This document shows, in pieces, positions 1 through 7,183 of a stretch of DNA of 13,176 nt. How positions within the stretch are numbered: the stretch's first letter is position 1; every line of letters starts with the position of its first letter. A program made the translations under genes and the position numbers. The notes under the pieces are model-generated. The model did not search any database, was not told the origin of the DNA, and worked only from the letters and a program-made list of their open reading frames with translations. Origin of the DNA: Proteobacteria bacterium UBA7420 (GTDB lineage: Bacteria; Pseudomonadota; Gammaproteobacteria; Magnimaribacterales; D2472); contig DKMG01000050.1 in the NCBI GenBank assembly GCA_002469975.1, positions 1 to 13,176 on the forward strand. The letters run 5' to 3'.

Positions 1-142
1 TACACCGGACAGCATTACATCCCCTACAGAACTTACCTCTGCATTTATTTATGGAAGAGCTTAAATAATTAAGGAAATCCATCACTTAATTGCAGCGGCA
101 ATAAGTGTTAAAATAGCCACATTAACTATTTAAGCTGACCCT
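1..142. other. 5' flank of metH, upstream gene end not resolved
   Basis: All three forward frames are open from the window edge and close at 62–64, 66–68 and 70–72, so the tail of an upstream plus-strand gene may lie here. No frame gives a peptide that I can recognise, and none can be preferred. The remaining 70 nt before metH would hold its leader. I see no SAM, SAH or cobalamin riboswitch core in it, although a riboswitch starting left of the window cannot be excluded. Confidence 0.3.
86..114 (+). promoter_or_regulatory. weak candidate promoter for metH
   Basis: A TAAAAT hexamer at 109–114 (5 of 6 to the sigma70 -10 consensus) lies 17 nt after TTAATT at 86–91, which is a poor -35 (3 of 6). 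Transcription would start near 121 and give a leader of about 20 nt before the metH ATG at 143. This is a pattern match only; in AT-rich sequence such matches arise by chance. Confidence 0.22.
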
Positions 143-3100
143 ATGCCTGACAAATCTTTGCTTTCAGTTAGAGATAAAATTTCTCAATCACTGAACTCTC
201 AAATACTTCTCTTAGATGGCGCCATGGGAACCATGATCCAAGGCCATGATTTGCAAGAAAAGGATTATCGAGGGGAGCGCTTTGCAGATTGGCCAAGCGA
301 CCTCAAAGGCAACAATGACCTTTTGAGCCTCACTCAGCCTAGCATTATTTCAGGCATTCATAAGCAGTACCTGGAAGCCGGCACAAATATTATTGAGACC
401 AATACATTTAATTCCAATGCGCCATCGATGGCGGATTACGGCATGGAGGATTTCGTCTATGAGTTAAATTTTGAGGCAGCAAAAATTGCTAGAGCCGCAG
501 CCGATCAATTCCAACAGACCAATGATCAAGAAGTTTATATTGCAGGAATTTTAGGGCCCAGTAGTCGCACCTGCTCATTGAGCCCGGATGTAGAAGATCC
601 TGCGTATCGAAATATTACCTTTGATGCGCTTGTTGAAACCTATAGCGAAGCAACAGCAGCGTTGCTAGATGGCGGGGCTGATTTAATTATGGTTGAGACA
701 ATCTTCGATACGCTTAATGCCAAAGCCGCTCTTTTTGCCATTGATTGTGTTGCGCAAGAGAGAGGTATAGATATTCCCATTATGATTTCTGGGACGATAA
801 CTGACGCCTCTGGTCGAACACTCTCCGGCCAAACCACTGAAGCATTCTGGCATTCAGTCCGGCACGCTAAACCAATCTCTGTGGGGTTGAATTGTGCATT
901 GGGAGCAGCTGAACTTCGACCATTCTTGCAAAAGCTTTCACAAATCTCTGATTGTTACGTTAGCGCTCATCCCAACGCGGGGATGCCCAATCAATTTGGT
1001 GAGTATGATCAGTCTGCTGCAGAGATGGCAGAAATTATTAAAGAGTTTGGTGAAGAGGGTTTATTTAATATTGTTGGTGGCTGTTGTGGGACAACACCCC
1101 TGCACATCAAGCTTATTAAAGAGGCAGCAACAAATCTTACCCCTCGAGTGCCAGCTGCTAAACCACAATCCATGCTGCTTAGTGGCTTAGAGCCGTTGGA
1201 GATTGATGCGGACAGCCTATTTATTAACATTGGAGAGCGAACTAACGTCACTGGATCTGCTGCTTTTAGAAAATTAATTGAAGCTGGAGACTATGAGGCT
1301 GCTCTTCAGGTTGCAAGACAGCAGGTTGAAAATGGCGCGCAGATCATCGACATCAACATGGATGAAGGGATGCTGGATTCAGAGTCAGCCATGGTTCGGT
1401 TCTTAAATCTCATAGCCGGCGAGCCTGATATTTCAAAAGTCCCCCTCATGATAGATTCAAGTAAATGGTCGATCATAGAAGCTGGTCTGAAGTGCGTGCA
1501 AGGCAAATCTATTGTTAACTCCATCTCAATGAAAGAAGGGGAAGAGGCATTTATTCAGCAAGCAAAGTTGGTTAAGCGCTATGGTGCGGCTGTTGTGGTG
1601 ATGGCTTTCGATGAGGAGGGGCAAGCAGATACCTTAAAAAGAAAGGTAGAGATTTGTAAGCGCGCCTATGACCTACTAACCCAAACAGTCGGCTTAGACC
1701 CCCATGATATTATTTTTGATCCAAATATTTTTGCGGTTGCTACAGGGATCGAAGAACACAATGTATACGGGCTATCTTTTATTCAGTCTTGCGCTGAGAT
1801 AAAAAAACTTTGCCCTGGAGCATCCTTATCAGGAGGCTTGTCCAACGTATCGTTTAGCTTTCGTGGCAACAACGTGCTTCGCGAAGCCATGCATTCAGTT
1901 TTCCTTTTTCACGCCATCAAAAATGGCCTGACCATGGCCATAGTTAACGCTGGGCAGCTTGCCATATATGATGAGTTACCTGAGGAACTTCGAGAGGTTG
2001 TGGAGGATGTAATTCTCAATCGTAACCCAGGGGCTACTGAAGCGCTGTTAACTCTTGCCCCAAAATATGCAGACAGCAACAGCGCCTCAATCAGTAGCAT
2101 TGACCAGGATTGGCGCAGTCTTTCCATTAATGAAAGATTAAAACACTCATTGGTCACAGGCGTTGATACTTTTGTTGTCGAGGATGTTGAAGAATCTAGG
2201 CAGTTAGCAGAAAAACCCTTGGATGTTATTGAAGGCCCCTTGATGGACGGCATGAATCATGTGGGAGATTTATTTGGGGCCGGCAAAATGTTTTTACCTC
2301 AAGTTATTAAATCTGCACGAGTCATGAAAAAAGCAGTAGCCTATCTTGTGCCTTTTATTGAAAAAGAAAAAGGTGGTGGAAAAATGCAGTCAGACGGCAA
2401 AATTGTTCTCGCGACTGTTAAAGGAGATGTTCATGACATTGGTAAAAATATTGTCGGTGTAGTTTTGCAGTGCAATAACTTTGAGGTGATTGATCTGGGT
2501 GTCATGGTGCCGACGGAGAAAATACTAGAAGTTGCAGACAAGGAAAACTGCGATTTTATAGGCTTGTCAGGCTTAATTACCCCATCACTCGACGAAATGG
2601 TTGGTGTTGCAAAAGAAATGGAGCGCAGAGGTGATACTCGACCTTTGCTCATAGGTGGAGCGACAACCAGCCCAGCCCACACATCCGTAAAAATTGATCC
2701 CGCTTATTCAGGGACAGTGGTGTATGTTAAAGATGCCTCTAGATCTGTGCGTGTTGCAAAACGACTCATGACTGAGCGCGACGCCTATGCTGAAGAGTTA
2801 GCATTAGCACATACCAACAAGCGAGATGCTTATGCCTCAAGAGCTACCACACCCTTAAGGCCCTTTCCTGAGGCTATAACGCGCAAAGCAATACTAGATA
2901 TGGAGCTGAAAGAAGCTGCTCCATTAAAGCCAGGCATCACGGTGCTTTCTCCAAGCCTTGAAGAGCTTCATGAGTTTATTGACTGGATGCCGTATTTTAA
3001 TGCGTGGGAGTTTAGCGGTCGCTTCCCTGATTTATTGTCGGATCCGGTGAAGGGCCCAGAAGTTCGAAAACTTTGGGATGATACCCAGTTAATACTCAAA

Positions 3101-3802
3101 CAATTAATAAATGAGAAATGGCTTAAGCCCAAAGGAGTGATTGGTCTATTTCCAGCGCGCTCACTTGGCGATGCTATTGCTATAGAGGCTGATGCTTCCT
3201 CAGAGGAAGTATTATTACACTGCCTTCGCCAACAGAAATCTAGAGAAGACTTAGCATCTAATTCCCTTGCTGATTTTATAGATGAGAAAGATGATTACAT
3301 TGGCACATTTGCCGTAACTGCTGGTCATGGGATTGATGAGCACATTCAGCGCTTTGAAGAGGAGCTCGATGATTACAATGCAATTATTTTAAAAGCTTTG
3401 GCTGATCGCTTTGCTGAGGCGTTTGCCGAGTGGGCTCACAAAAAAGTTCGTTGTGAACTTTGGGGCTACGCAAAAAAAGAGGAGCTCGACAACAACGCTT
3501 TGATTAGCGAAAAATATCAAGGTATTCGACCAGCTCCAGGTTATCCATCTTGCCCAGATCATCGTGGAAAATTAGCTATTTGGCAGCTCCTAGATGTTGA
3601 GAAGAATATAGATCTTACCCTCACAGAATCTTTGGCTATGTGGCCAACAGCCAGCGTGAGCGGATTCTATTTTTCTCACCCAGAATCTCACTACTTTCAG
3701 CTTGGAAGAGTAGATAAGGATCAAGTTGAGGCTTACTCTCAAGCAAGAGACGAAAGCATGGATGAGAACGAGATTTGGCTTGCCCCTGTTTTAGGCTACT
3801 AA
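143..3802 (+). CDS. metH: cobalamin-dependent methionine synthase MetH
   Basis: Cytoplasmic enzyme that moves the methyl group of 5-methyltetrahydrofolate through methylcobalamin to homocysteine, giving methionine. At 1219 residues it matches the usual full-length form, and all modules are present. The homocysteine domain (about 10–330) carries zinc ligands Cys251 (LNCALG) and Cys314/Cys315 (GGCCGT). The pterin-binding domain spans about 355–640 and the cap about 650–740. The B12 Rossmann domain has the DVHDIG motif, with His764 as the lower cobalt ligand. The C-terminal reactivation domain (about 900–1219) has the AdoMet-binding RPAPGY at 1129–1134. The ATG at 143 has no clear Shine-Dalgarno, but the N-terminus aligns well with the family. 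A btuB-like gene starts 39 nt after the stop, so cotranscription with B12 uptake is likely. No key residue is missing; identity is near certain. Confidence 0.98.
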   Translation: MPDKSLLSVRDKISQSLNSQILLLDGAMGTMIQGHDLQEKDYRGERFADWPSDLKGNNDLLSLTQPSIISGIHKQYLEAGTNIIETNTFNSNAPSMADYGMEDFVYELNFEAAKIARAAADQFQQTNDQEVYIAGILGPSSRTCSLSPDVEDPAYRNITFDALVETYSEATAALLDGGADLIMVETIFDTLNAKAALFAIDCVAQERGIDIPIMISGTITDASGRTLSGQTTEAFWHSVRHAKPISVGLNCALGAAELRPFLQKLSQISDCYVSAHPNAGMPNQFGEYDQSAAEMAEIIKEFGEEGLFNIVGGCCGTTPLHIKLIKEAATNLTPRVPAAKPQSMLLSGLEPLEIDADSLFINIGERTNVTGSAAFRKLIEAGDYEAALQVARQQVENGAQIIDINMDEGMLDSESAMVRFLNLIAGEPDISKVPLMIDSSKWSIIEAGLKCVQGKSIVNSISMKEGEEAFIQQAKLVKRYGAAVVVMAFDEEGQADTLKRKVEICKRAYDLLTQTVGLDPHDIIFDPNIFAVATGIEEHNVYGLSFIQSCAEIKKLCPGASLSGGLSNVSFSFRGNNVLREAMHSVFLFHAIKNGLTMAIVNAGQLAIYDELPEELREVVEDVILNRNPGATEALLTLAPKYADSNSASISSIDQDWRSLSINERLKHSLVTGVDTFVVEDVEESRQLAEKPLDVIEGPLMDGMNHVGDLFGAGKMFLPQVIKSARVMKKAVAYLVPFIEKEKGGGKMQSDGKIVLATVKGDVHDIGKNIVGVVLQCNNFEVIDLGVMVPTEKILEVADKENCDFIGLSGLITPSLDEMVGVAKEMERRGDTRPLLIGGATTSPAHTSVKIDPAYSGTVVYVKDASRSVRVAKRLMTERDAYAEELALAHTNKRDAYASRATTPLRPFPEAITRKAILDMELKEAAPLKPGITVLSPSLEELHEFIDWMPYFNAWEFSGRFPDLLSDPVKGPEVRKLWDDTQLILKQLINEKWLKPKGVIGLFPARSLGDAIAIEADASSEEVLLHCLRQQKSREDLASNSLADFIDEKDDYIGTFAVTAGHGIDEHIQRFEEELDDYNAIILKALADRFAEAFAEWAHKKVRCELWGYAKKEELDNNALISEKYQGIRPAPGYPSCPDHRGKLAIWQLLDVEKNIDLTLTESLAMWPTASVSGFYFSHPESHYFQLGRVDKDQVEAYSQARDESMDENEIWLAPVLGY

Positions 3803-3841
3803 TCGCTTTTAAATTATTACTGTCCCTTAGGCTTTATATTT

Positions 3842-5755
3842 ATGAATAAATTCTTAGCTTTAATGTTATGTATTTCTTTTGTCATGCCTAATATTGCTAG
3901 TGCCCAACAACCAGATGGAGACATGGAAAACATTCTAGTTAGCGCCTCATTGCTTCCTATCACTATTAATCGCTCAGCCAATGCAATTACCATTATTGAC
4001 AGAAATGAAATAAACAATAGAGCTGTTGTAAGTGCGAGTGATCTCCTGCGTGACGTTGCAGGATTGGCAGTCAGTCGAAGTGGCGCTCAGGGCTCCCAAA
4101 CACAAATCAGAATGAGGGGTGGAGAAGCTAACCACCTACTTGTATTGGTTGATGGTGTAGAAGCTAACAATCCAGCGCAGAGTGATGAGTTTAACTGGGG
4201 CACTTTAGTCGCAGCTCATATTGAGCGCATAGAAATTATTCGTGGGCCTCAAAGCTCTATGCTAGGAAGTGATGCCATGGCTGGTGTTGTGAATATTATT
4301 ACTCGAAGCGCCGACCAACCCCTAAGTGCAAATGCCTTTTTTGAAACAGGTGGCTTTAACACTCAAAACAACGGGATAAGCATCGGTTTTAAAGATGGGG
4401 GTTTTGATATGCGCCTTGGAGTAAGTGATCTTCAGACAGACGGGGAAAATATTTCTCGCTCAGGCTCTGAAAAAGATGGGTATGAGAACACCAATCTAAA
4501 TTTAAAATCTGGGTGGAGAGCCAGCGATCAACTGCGCCTTACTTTTGCAGCCCGCCAATCAGATGGCATGAATGAGTATGATGCAGATAGCGATTTTGAT
4601 AGCTTGATTGACGATCAAGACAATGTATCCAAATTCCGTAGCGCAACCATGCAATTAAAAGCAGATTATTCATCTTTCAATGGTCATTGGCAGCATCAGC
4701 TCTCCATGGCACAGTCAACCAATAAAAATGCTGAATTTAATCAAAGAACACCAGGCACAGTGACAGACTCAAACAAGGATCAGTATAGATTGGTGAGCTC
4801 TTTGCTTTGGGATGAGCTCAATCATCGGTTGTCTTTGTTGATTGAGCGAGAGGAGGAAGAATTCCAACAGCGAGGACCCATCAATGATTATGGTGTTTTT
4901 GGTATCTATGATCCCAATCAAAGTCGAAGTCGTGACACTGATAGTTTGGCTCTAGAGTACCGAGCTGATATCTCTGAAAAACTTACGCTAGCAGTTAGCA
5001 CTCGTCATGATGATAACTCTGAATTCAATAGTAGCGACACTTCAAGGGTTGAGGCCATTTATCAAATTAACGACAGTGTTCGCCTGCGAAGCGCCTATGG
5101 CACAGCAATTAAAAATCCAACTTTTACTGAGCGTTTTGGTTTTTACACTAACTTTATTGGCAATCCATCGCTAGAACCAGAAGAGTCTTCTAATTGGGAG
5201 CTTGGCATAGACCAACTATTTAATCAGGGCGGCTCAACCTTATCTGTCACATTTTTTAATTCAGAATTAGAGAATGAAATTGATGGCAATTTTATGGACC
5301 CAGTGACATTTCGATATACTTCTAAAAATAGACAAGGCCTAAGTAAGCGACAAGGCATGGAGCTCACAACTGTTAACAAGTTAAATGATGCTGTGTCCCT
5401 AAATACTTCATACACTTACACTGATTCAGTCGAGTCTGATGGAGCTAATCGTTTGGTGGATGAGGTTAGGCGCGCCCGTCACATCGGGAGTTTAAATTTA
5501 TCTTGGCAGGCTATGGACTCTCTGCATATTAATGCTAATGCTCAGTACAACGGCTCTCAAATGGATGTGGTCTATCCTAAAAACGTAAAACTAGCTGACT
5601 ATACCGTCGTTAACCTAAGTGCCAATTACAGGGCCACACCAAACCTAGACGTATATGTGCGATTTGATAACTTGCTTGACGAGAGTTATGAAGAAGTCTT
5701 CAGCTATCAAACCCTGGGTTTTAGTGCGAATGTTGGAGTCCGTTATAAGCTTTAG
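3842..5755 (+). CDS. btuB: BtuB-like TonB-dependent outer-membrane vitamin B12 receptor
   Basis: Outer-membrane receptor that would bring cobalamin into the periplasm using energy from TonB. The 637 residues begin with a clear signal peptide (about 1–21, cleavage after NIASA). A TonB-box-like ENILVSA follows at about 29–35, then a plug (about 40–155) with the family patterns RMRGGEANHLLVLVDGV and RIEIIRGPQSSMLGSDAMAGVVNI. The rest is a beta-barrel with YEEVFSYQTLG near the end. An Asp-rich stretch at 247–260 (DADSDFDSLIDDQD) lies where E. coli BtuB has calcium-binding loops; that parallel is inferred. Lying between metH and cobO favours B12 over iron siderophores as substrate. The last residue is Leu (RYKL) rather than the usual aromatic beta-signal residue. 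The ATG at 3842 is fixed by the signal peptide. TonB-receptor class is certain; substrate is very likely. Confidence 0.9.
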   Translation: MNKFLALMLCISFVMPNIASAQQPDGDMENILVSASLLPITINRSANAITIIDRNEINNRAVVSASDLLRDVAGLAVSRSGAQGSQTQIRMRGGEANHLLVLVDGVEANNPAQSDEFNWGTLVAAHIERIEIIRGPQSSMLGSDAMAGVVNIITRSADQPLSANAFFETGGFNTQNNGISIGFKDGGFDMRLGVSDLQTDGENISRSGSEKDGYENTNLNLKSGWRASDQLRLTFAARQSDGMNEYDADSDFDSLIDDQDNVSKFRSATMQLKADYSSFNGHWQHQLSMAQSTNKNAEFNQRTPGTVTDSNKDQYRLVSSLLWDELNHRLSLLIEREEEEFQQRGPINDYGVFGIYDPNQSRSRDTDSLALEYRADISEKLTLAVSTRHDDNSEFNSSDTSRVEAIYQINDSVRLRSAYGTAIKNPTFTERFGFYTNFIGNPSLEPEESSNWELGIDQLFNQGGSTLSVTFFNSELENEIDGNFMDPVTFRYTSKNRQGLSKRQGMELTTVNKLNDAVSLNTSYTYTDSVESDGANRLVDEVRRARHIGSLNLSWQAMDSLHINANAQYNGSQMDVVYPKNVKLADYTVVNLSANYRATPNLDVYVRFDNLLDESYEEVFSYQTLGFSANVGVRYKL

Positions 5756-5756
5756 A

Positions 5757-5786
5757 TTCGTTGATCGCGAGGCCTACTGATATAGT
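5757..5786 (+). promoter_or_regulatory. candidate extended -10 promoter for cobO
   Basis: The 56-nt gap between btuB and cobO contains TGA directly followed by TATAGT (5778–5786), an extended -10 element. The -35 position is weak (TTCGTT at 5757–5762, 18-nt spacer). Transcription would begin near 5793, just upstream of the purine-rich ribosome-binding region AAGAGAGTGAG. It would give cobO its own start in addition to read-through from btuB. Confidence 0.33.
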
Positions 5787-5811
5787 TGCATTATTAAGAG
5801 AGTGAGTATCC

Positions 5812-6426
5812 ATGAGCAGCGAGCAAGATAAAAAGCAAAAAACCCATCAGAAAAAAATGGAAGCCTTAAAAGAGAGCATAGATGCTTCGGTTGCAGCAGC
5901 AGATATTGACCGAGGTGTTGGCATATTGCTTACGGGCAATGGCAAGGGCAAATCGAGCTCTGCCTTTGGAATGGTTATGAGGTCGCTTGGGTATGACTAT
6001 AAAGTGGGTGTGGTCCAGTTCATTAAAGGTCAGCAACTTTCAGGCGAAGAGATTTATGTGCGTGAAAAATGTCCTTCGGTCACTTTTCATCAAATGAATA
6101 CGGGCTTTACCTGGGACACTCAGGATCGCTCATCAGATATTGCAGCAGCCAAAACAAGCTGGGCTATTGCTGAAGAAATGCTACAGGATGAGAGCTATCA
6201 TCTGGTTGTACTGGATGAGCTGACCTACATGATTAGTTTTGATTACCTTGATGAAACCAATATTATCAAAGCTTTAAATAATCGCCCTGGCAATCAATCT
6301 GTGGTTGTAACGGGTCGGGGTGGAGGCTCTGCATTGAAAGCATGGGCTGACACTGTATCTGAAATTAAAGATGTTAAGCATGCATACAATGAAGGAGTGA
6401 TGGCGCGTAAGGGCATTGATCTTTAA
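5812..6426 (+). CDS. cobO: cob(I)alamin adenosyltransferase, CobO/BtuR type
   Basis: Transfers the 5'-deoxyadenosyl group of ATP to reduced corrinoid, making adenosylcobalamin in the cytoplasm. The length of 204 residues is typical of the CobA/CobO/BtuR family. Family signatures are all visible: the P-loop GNGKGKSS at 42–49 (commonly GNGKGKTT), VVQFIKG, GFTWDTQDR, VVLDELTY, VVVTGRG, ADTVSE and the terminal KGIDL. The N-terminal 35 residues are charged and helical (many Lys, Gln, Glu), as in relatives. Purine-rich AAGAGAGTGAG precedes the ATG. The product is not the methylcobalamin used by MetH, so the cell presumably has an adenosylcobalamin enzyme elsewhere or senses this form. It follows the receptor gene by 56 nt and fits a salvage block rather than de novo synthesis, since no cob biosynthesis genes are in view. 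Confidence 0.95.
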   Translation: MSSEQDKKQKTHQKKMEALKESIDASVAAADIDRGVGILLTGNGKGKSSSAFGMVMRSLGYDYKVGVVQFIKGQQLSGEEIYVREKCPSVTFHQMNTGFTWDTQDRSSDIAAAKTSWAIAEEMLQDESYHLVVLDELTYMISFDYLDETNIIKALNNRPGNQSVVVTGRGGGSALKAWADTVSEIKDVKHAYNEGVMARKGIDL

Positions 6427-6452
6427 CCAACAATCAATAGTTGCACTATAAT
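6423..6452 (+). promoter_or_regulatory. sigma70-like promoter for the DUF6580–msrAB operon
   Basis: A perfect TATAAT at 6447–6452 is preceded after 18 nt by TTAACC at 6423–6428 (4 of 6 to TTGACA), which overlaps the cobO stop codon. The predicted start, near 6459, leaves a leader of roughly 33 nt. That leader holds a ribosome-binding site, AAGGA (6481–6485), 6 nt before the ATG at 6492. This is the best promoter match noticed in the window and makes the downstream three genes a separate transcription unit. Confidence 0.5.
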
Positions 6453-6491
6453 ATGAAGTAGCCTGCCGAGGCCCCAAACTAAGGAAAAATT

Positions 6492-6977
6492 ATGTGGAAG
6501 AATCTATTATTTTTATTATCGCTTCTGGTTATTAGCAGATTTATTGGATTGCCAGCAAATTTCTCACCTTTGTTAGCCTTGGCTGTTTTTATGCCTAGAC
6601 TAACCGATGACAAGCGCATACAACATCTATTGCCCGTCAGCATTATTGCATTTACCAACCTTTTTTTGGATCCCGTCAACGGCTTCATATTGACGACCAT
6701 GTTAATAGTGTTTGCTGTTGCACCCTTTGTCAGTCGCTACACCCAGAGCATTGCTTGGGGCAGCGTTAGTGCAATTGCTATTTGGCACATTGTGGTAAAT
6801 GGTGCCGTATGGTTTTCAGGCGGCGGCTCTCTTCTGCAGACATACATTGCAGCCATACCTTTTGATTTTAAATTAGCTCTTAGCACATGGTTGTACCTAG
6901 CTTTGTTTCATTTTGCTGAACGCTTGATGATGACCGTGGGACAATCAAATACGAAGTTATTTGATAGGATAGTGTAA
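6492..6977 (+). CDS. DUF6580-like multi-pass membrane protein, possible B12-linked transporter
   Basis: A 161-residue inner-membrane protein with about five or six hydrophobic segments (roughly 5–18, 24–37, 46–61, 64–82, 88–108, 117–143). The pattern RFIGLPANFSPLLALAVF near the start, the LLPVSIIAFTNLFL segment, WHIVVNGAVWFSGG and the late YIAAIPFDFKLAL resemble what I recall of DUF6580 proteins, whose function is not established. The size and compact helix bundle recall the substrate-binding S-components of ECF vitamin transporters; this is an impression, not a homology claim. It starts 65 nt after cobO, with AAGGA 6 nt before the ATG, behind its own promoter. Its place directly after metH, btuB and cobO suggests a role in moving cobalamin across the inner membrane. 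It has no cysteine at all, unlike the solitary B12 carrier BtuM, which uses one. Family moderately sure; function inferred. Confidence 0.75.
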   Translation: MWKNLLFLLSLLVISRFIGLPANFSPLLALAVFMPRLTDDKRIQHLLPVSIIAFTNLFLDPVNGFILTTMLIVFAVAPFVSRYTQSIAWGSVSAIAIWHIVVNGAVWFSGGGSLLQTYIAAIPFDFKLALSTWLYLALFHFAERLMMTVGQSNTKLFDRIV

Positions 6978-6985
6978 GCATATTA

Positions 6986-7183
6986 ATGAAAAGCAATTTA
7001 GGTCTTTTATTTCATTGGGCTGGTTTTTTAGTAAGTTGTTTTATGTTGGTAGCATCATTTTATGATGCAAGCGGTGATGAGCATCTGATACACTTTCTTG
7101 CATCTGGTTTCCCACTTTTAGGGGGCTGGTTGCTCAGGCTATGCTTGGTTGGCCGAGTCTCACTCTTACCTTTTATTAAATGA
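6986..7183 (+). CDS. small two-helix membrane protein, unknown function
   Basis: A 65-residue protein that I do not recognise. It has two hydrophobic helices (about 5–26 and 35–57) joined by a short acidic hydrophilic loop (DASGDEHLIH). Arg and Lys near the end of helix two suggest that both termini face the cytoplasm. One cysteine lies in each helix (Cys18 and Cys53), and histidines lie at 10, 33 and 36. That the gene is real is supported by its position: it begins 8 nt after the DUF6580 gene, and its TGA stop overlaps the ATG of msrAB (ATGA at 7180–7183), the usual sign of translational coupling. It could help anchor or reduce the exported reductase, or belong with the DUF6580 protein; nothing in the sequence decides between these. 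Confidence 0.72.
   Translation: MKSNLGLLFHWAGFLVSCFMLVASFYDASGDEHLIHFLASGFPLLGGWLLRLCLVGRVSLLPFIK

Noticed and set aside
116..120. GCCAC near the metH start as part of a B12 box
   Set aside because: Only five bases match and the flanking sequence does not continue the motif or show the required helices.
1909..2253. Minus-strand open frame inside metH, and similar antisense frames in metH, btuB, msrAB and ybbP
   Set aside because: They lie wholly within strongly supported genes, show compositions typical of antisense translation, and have no recognisable domains.
3803..3841. Cobalamin riboswitch before the btuB-like gene
   Set aside because: The spacer is only 39 nt and has no B12-box-like core (GCCACTG); far too short for this RNA.
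6461..6472. GCCT-N4-AGGC hairpin in the leader of the DUF6580 gene
   Set aside because: Four base pairs is too little to call a regulatory structure, and no T-run follows.
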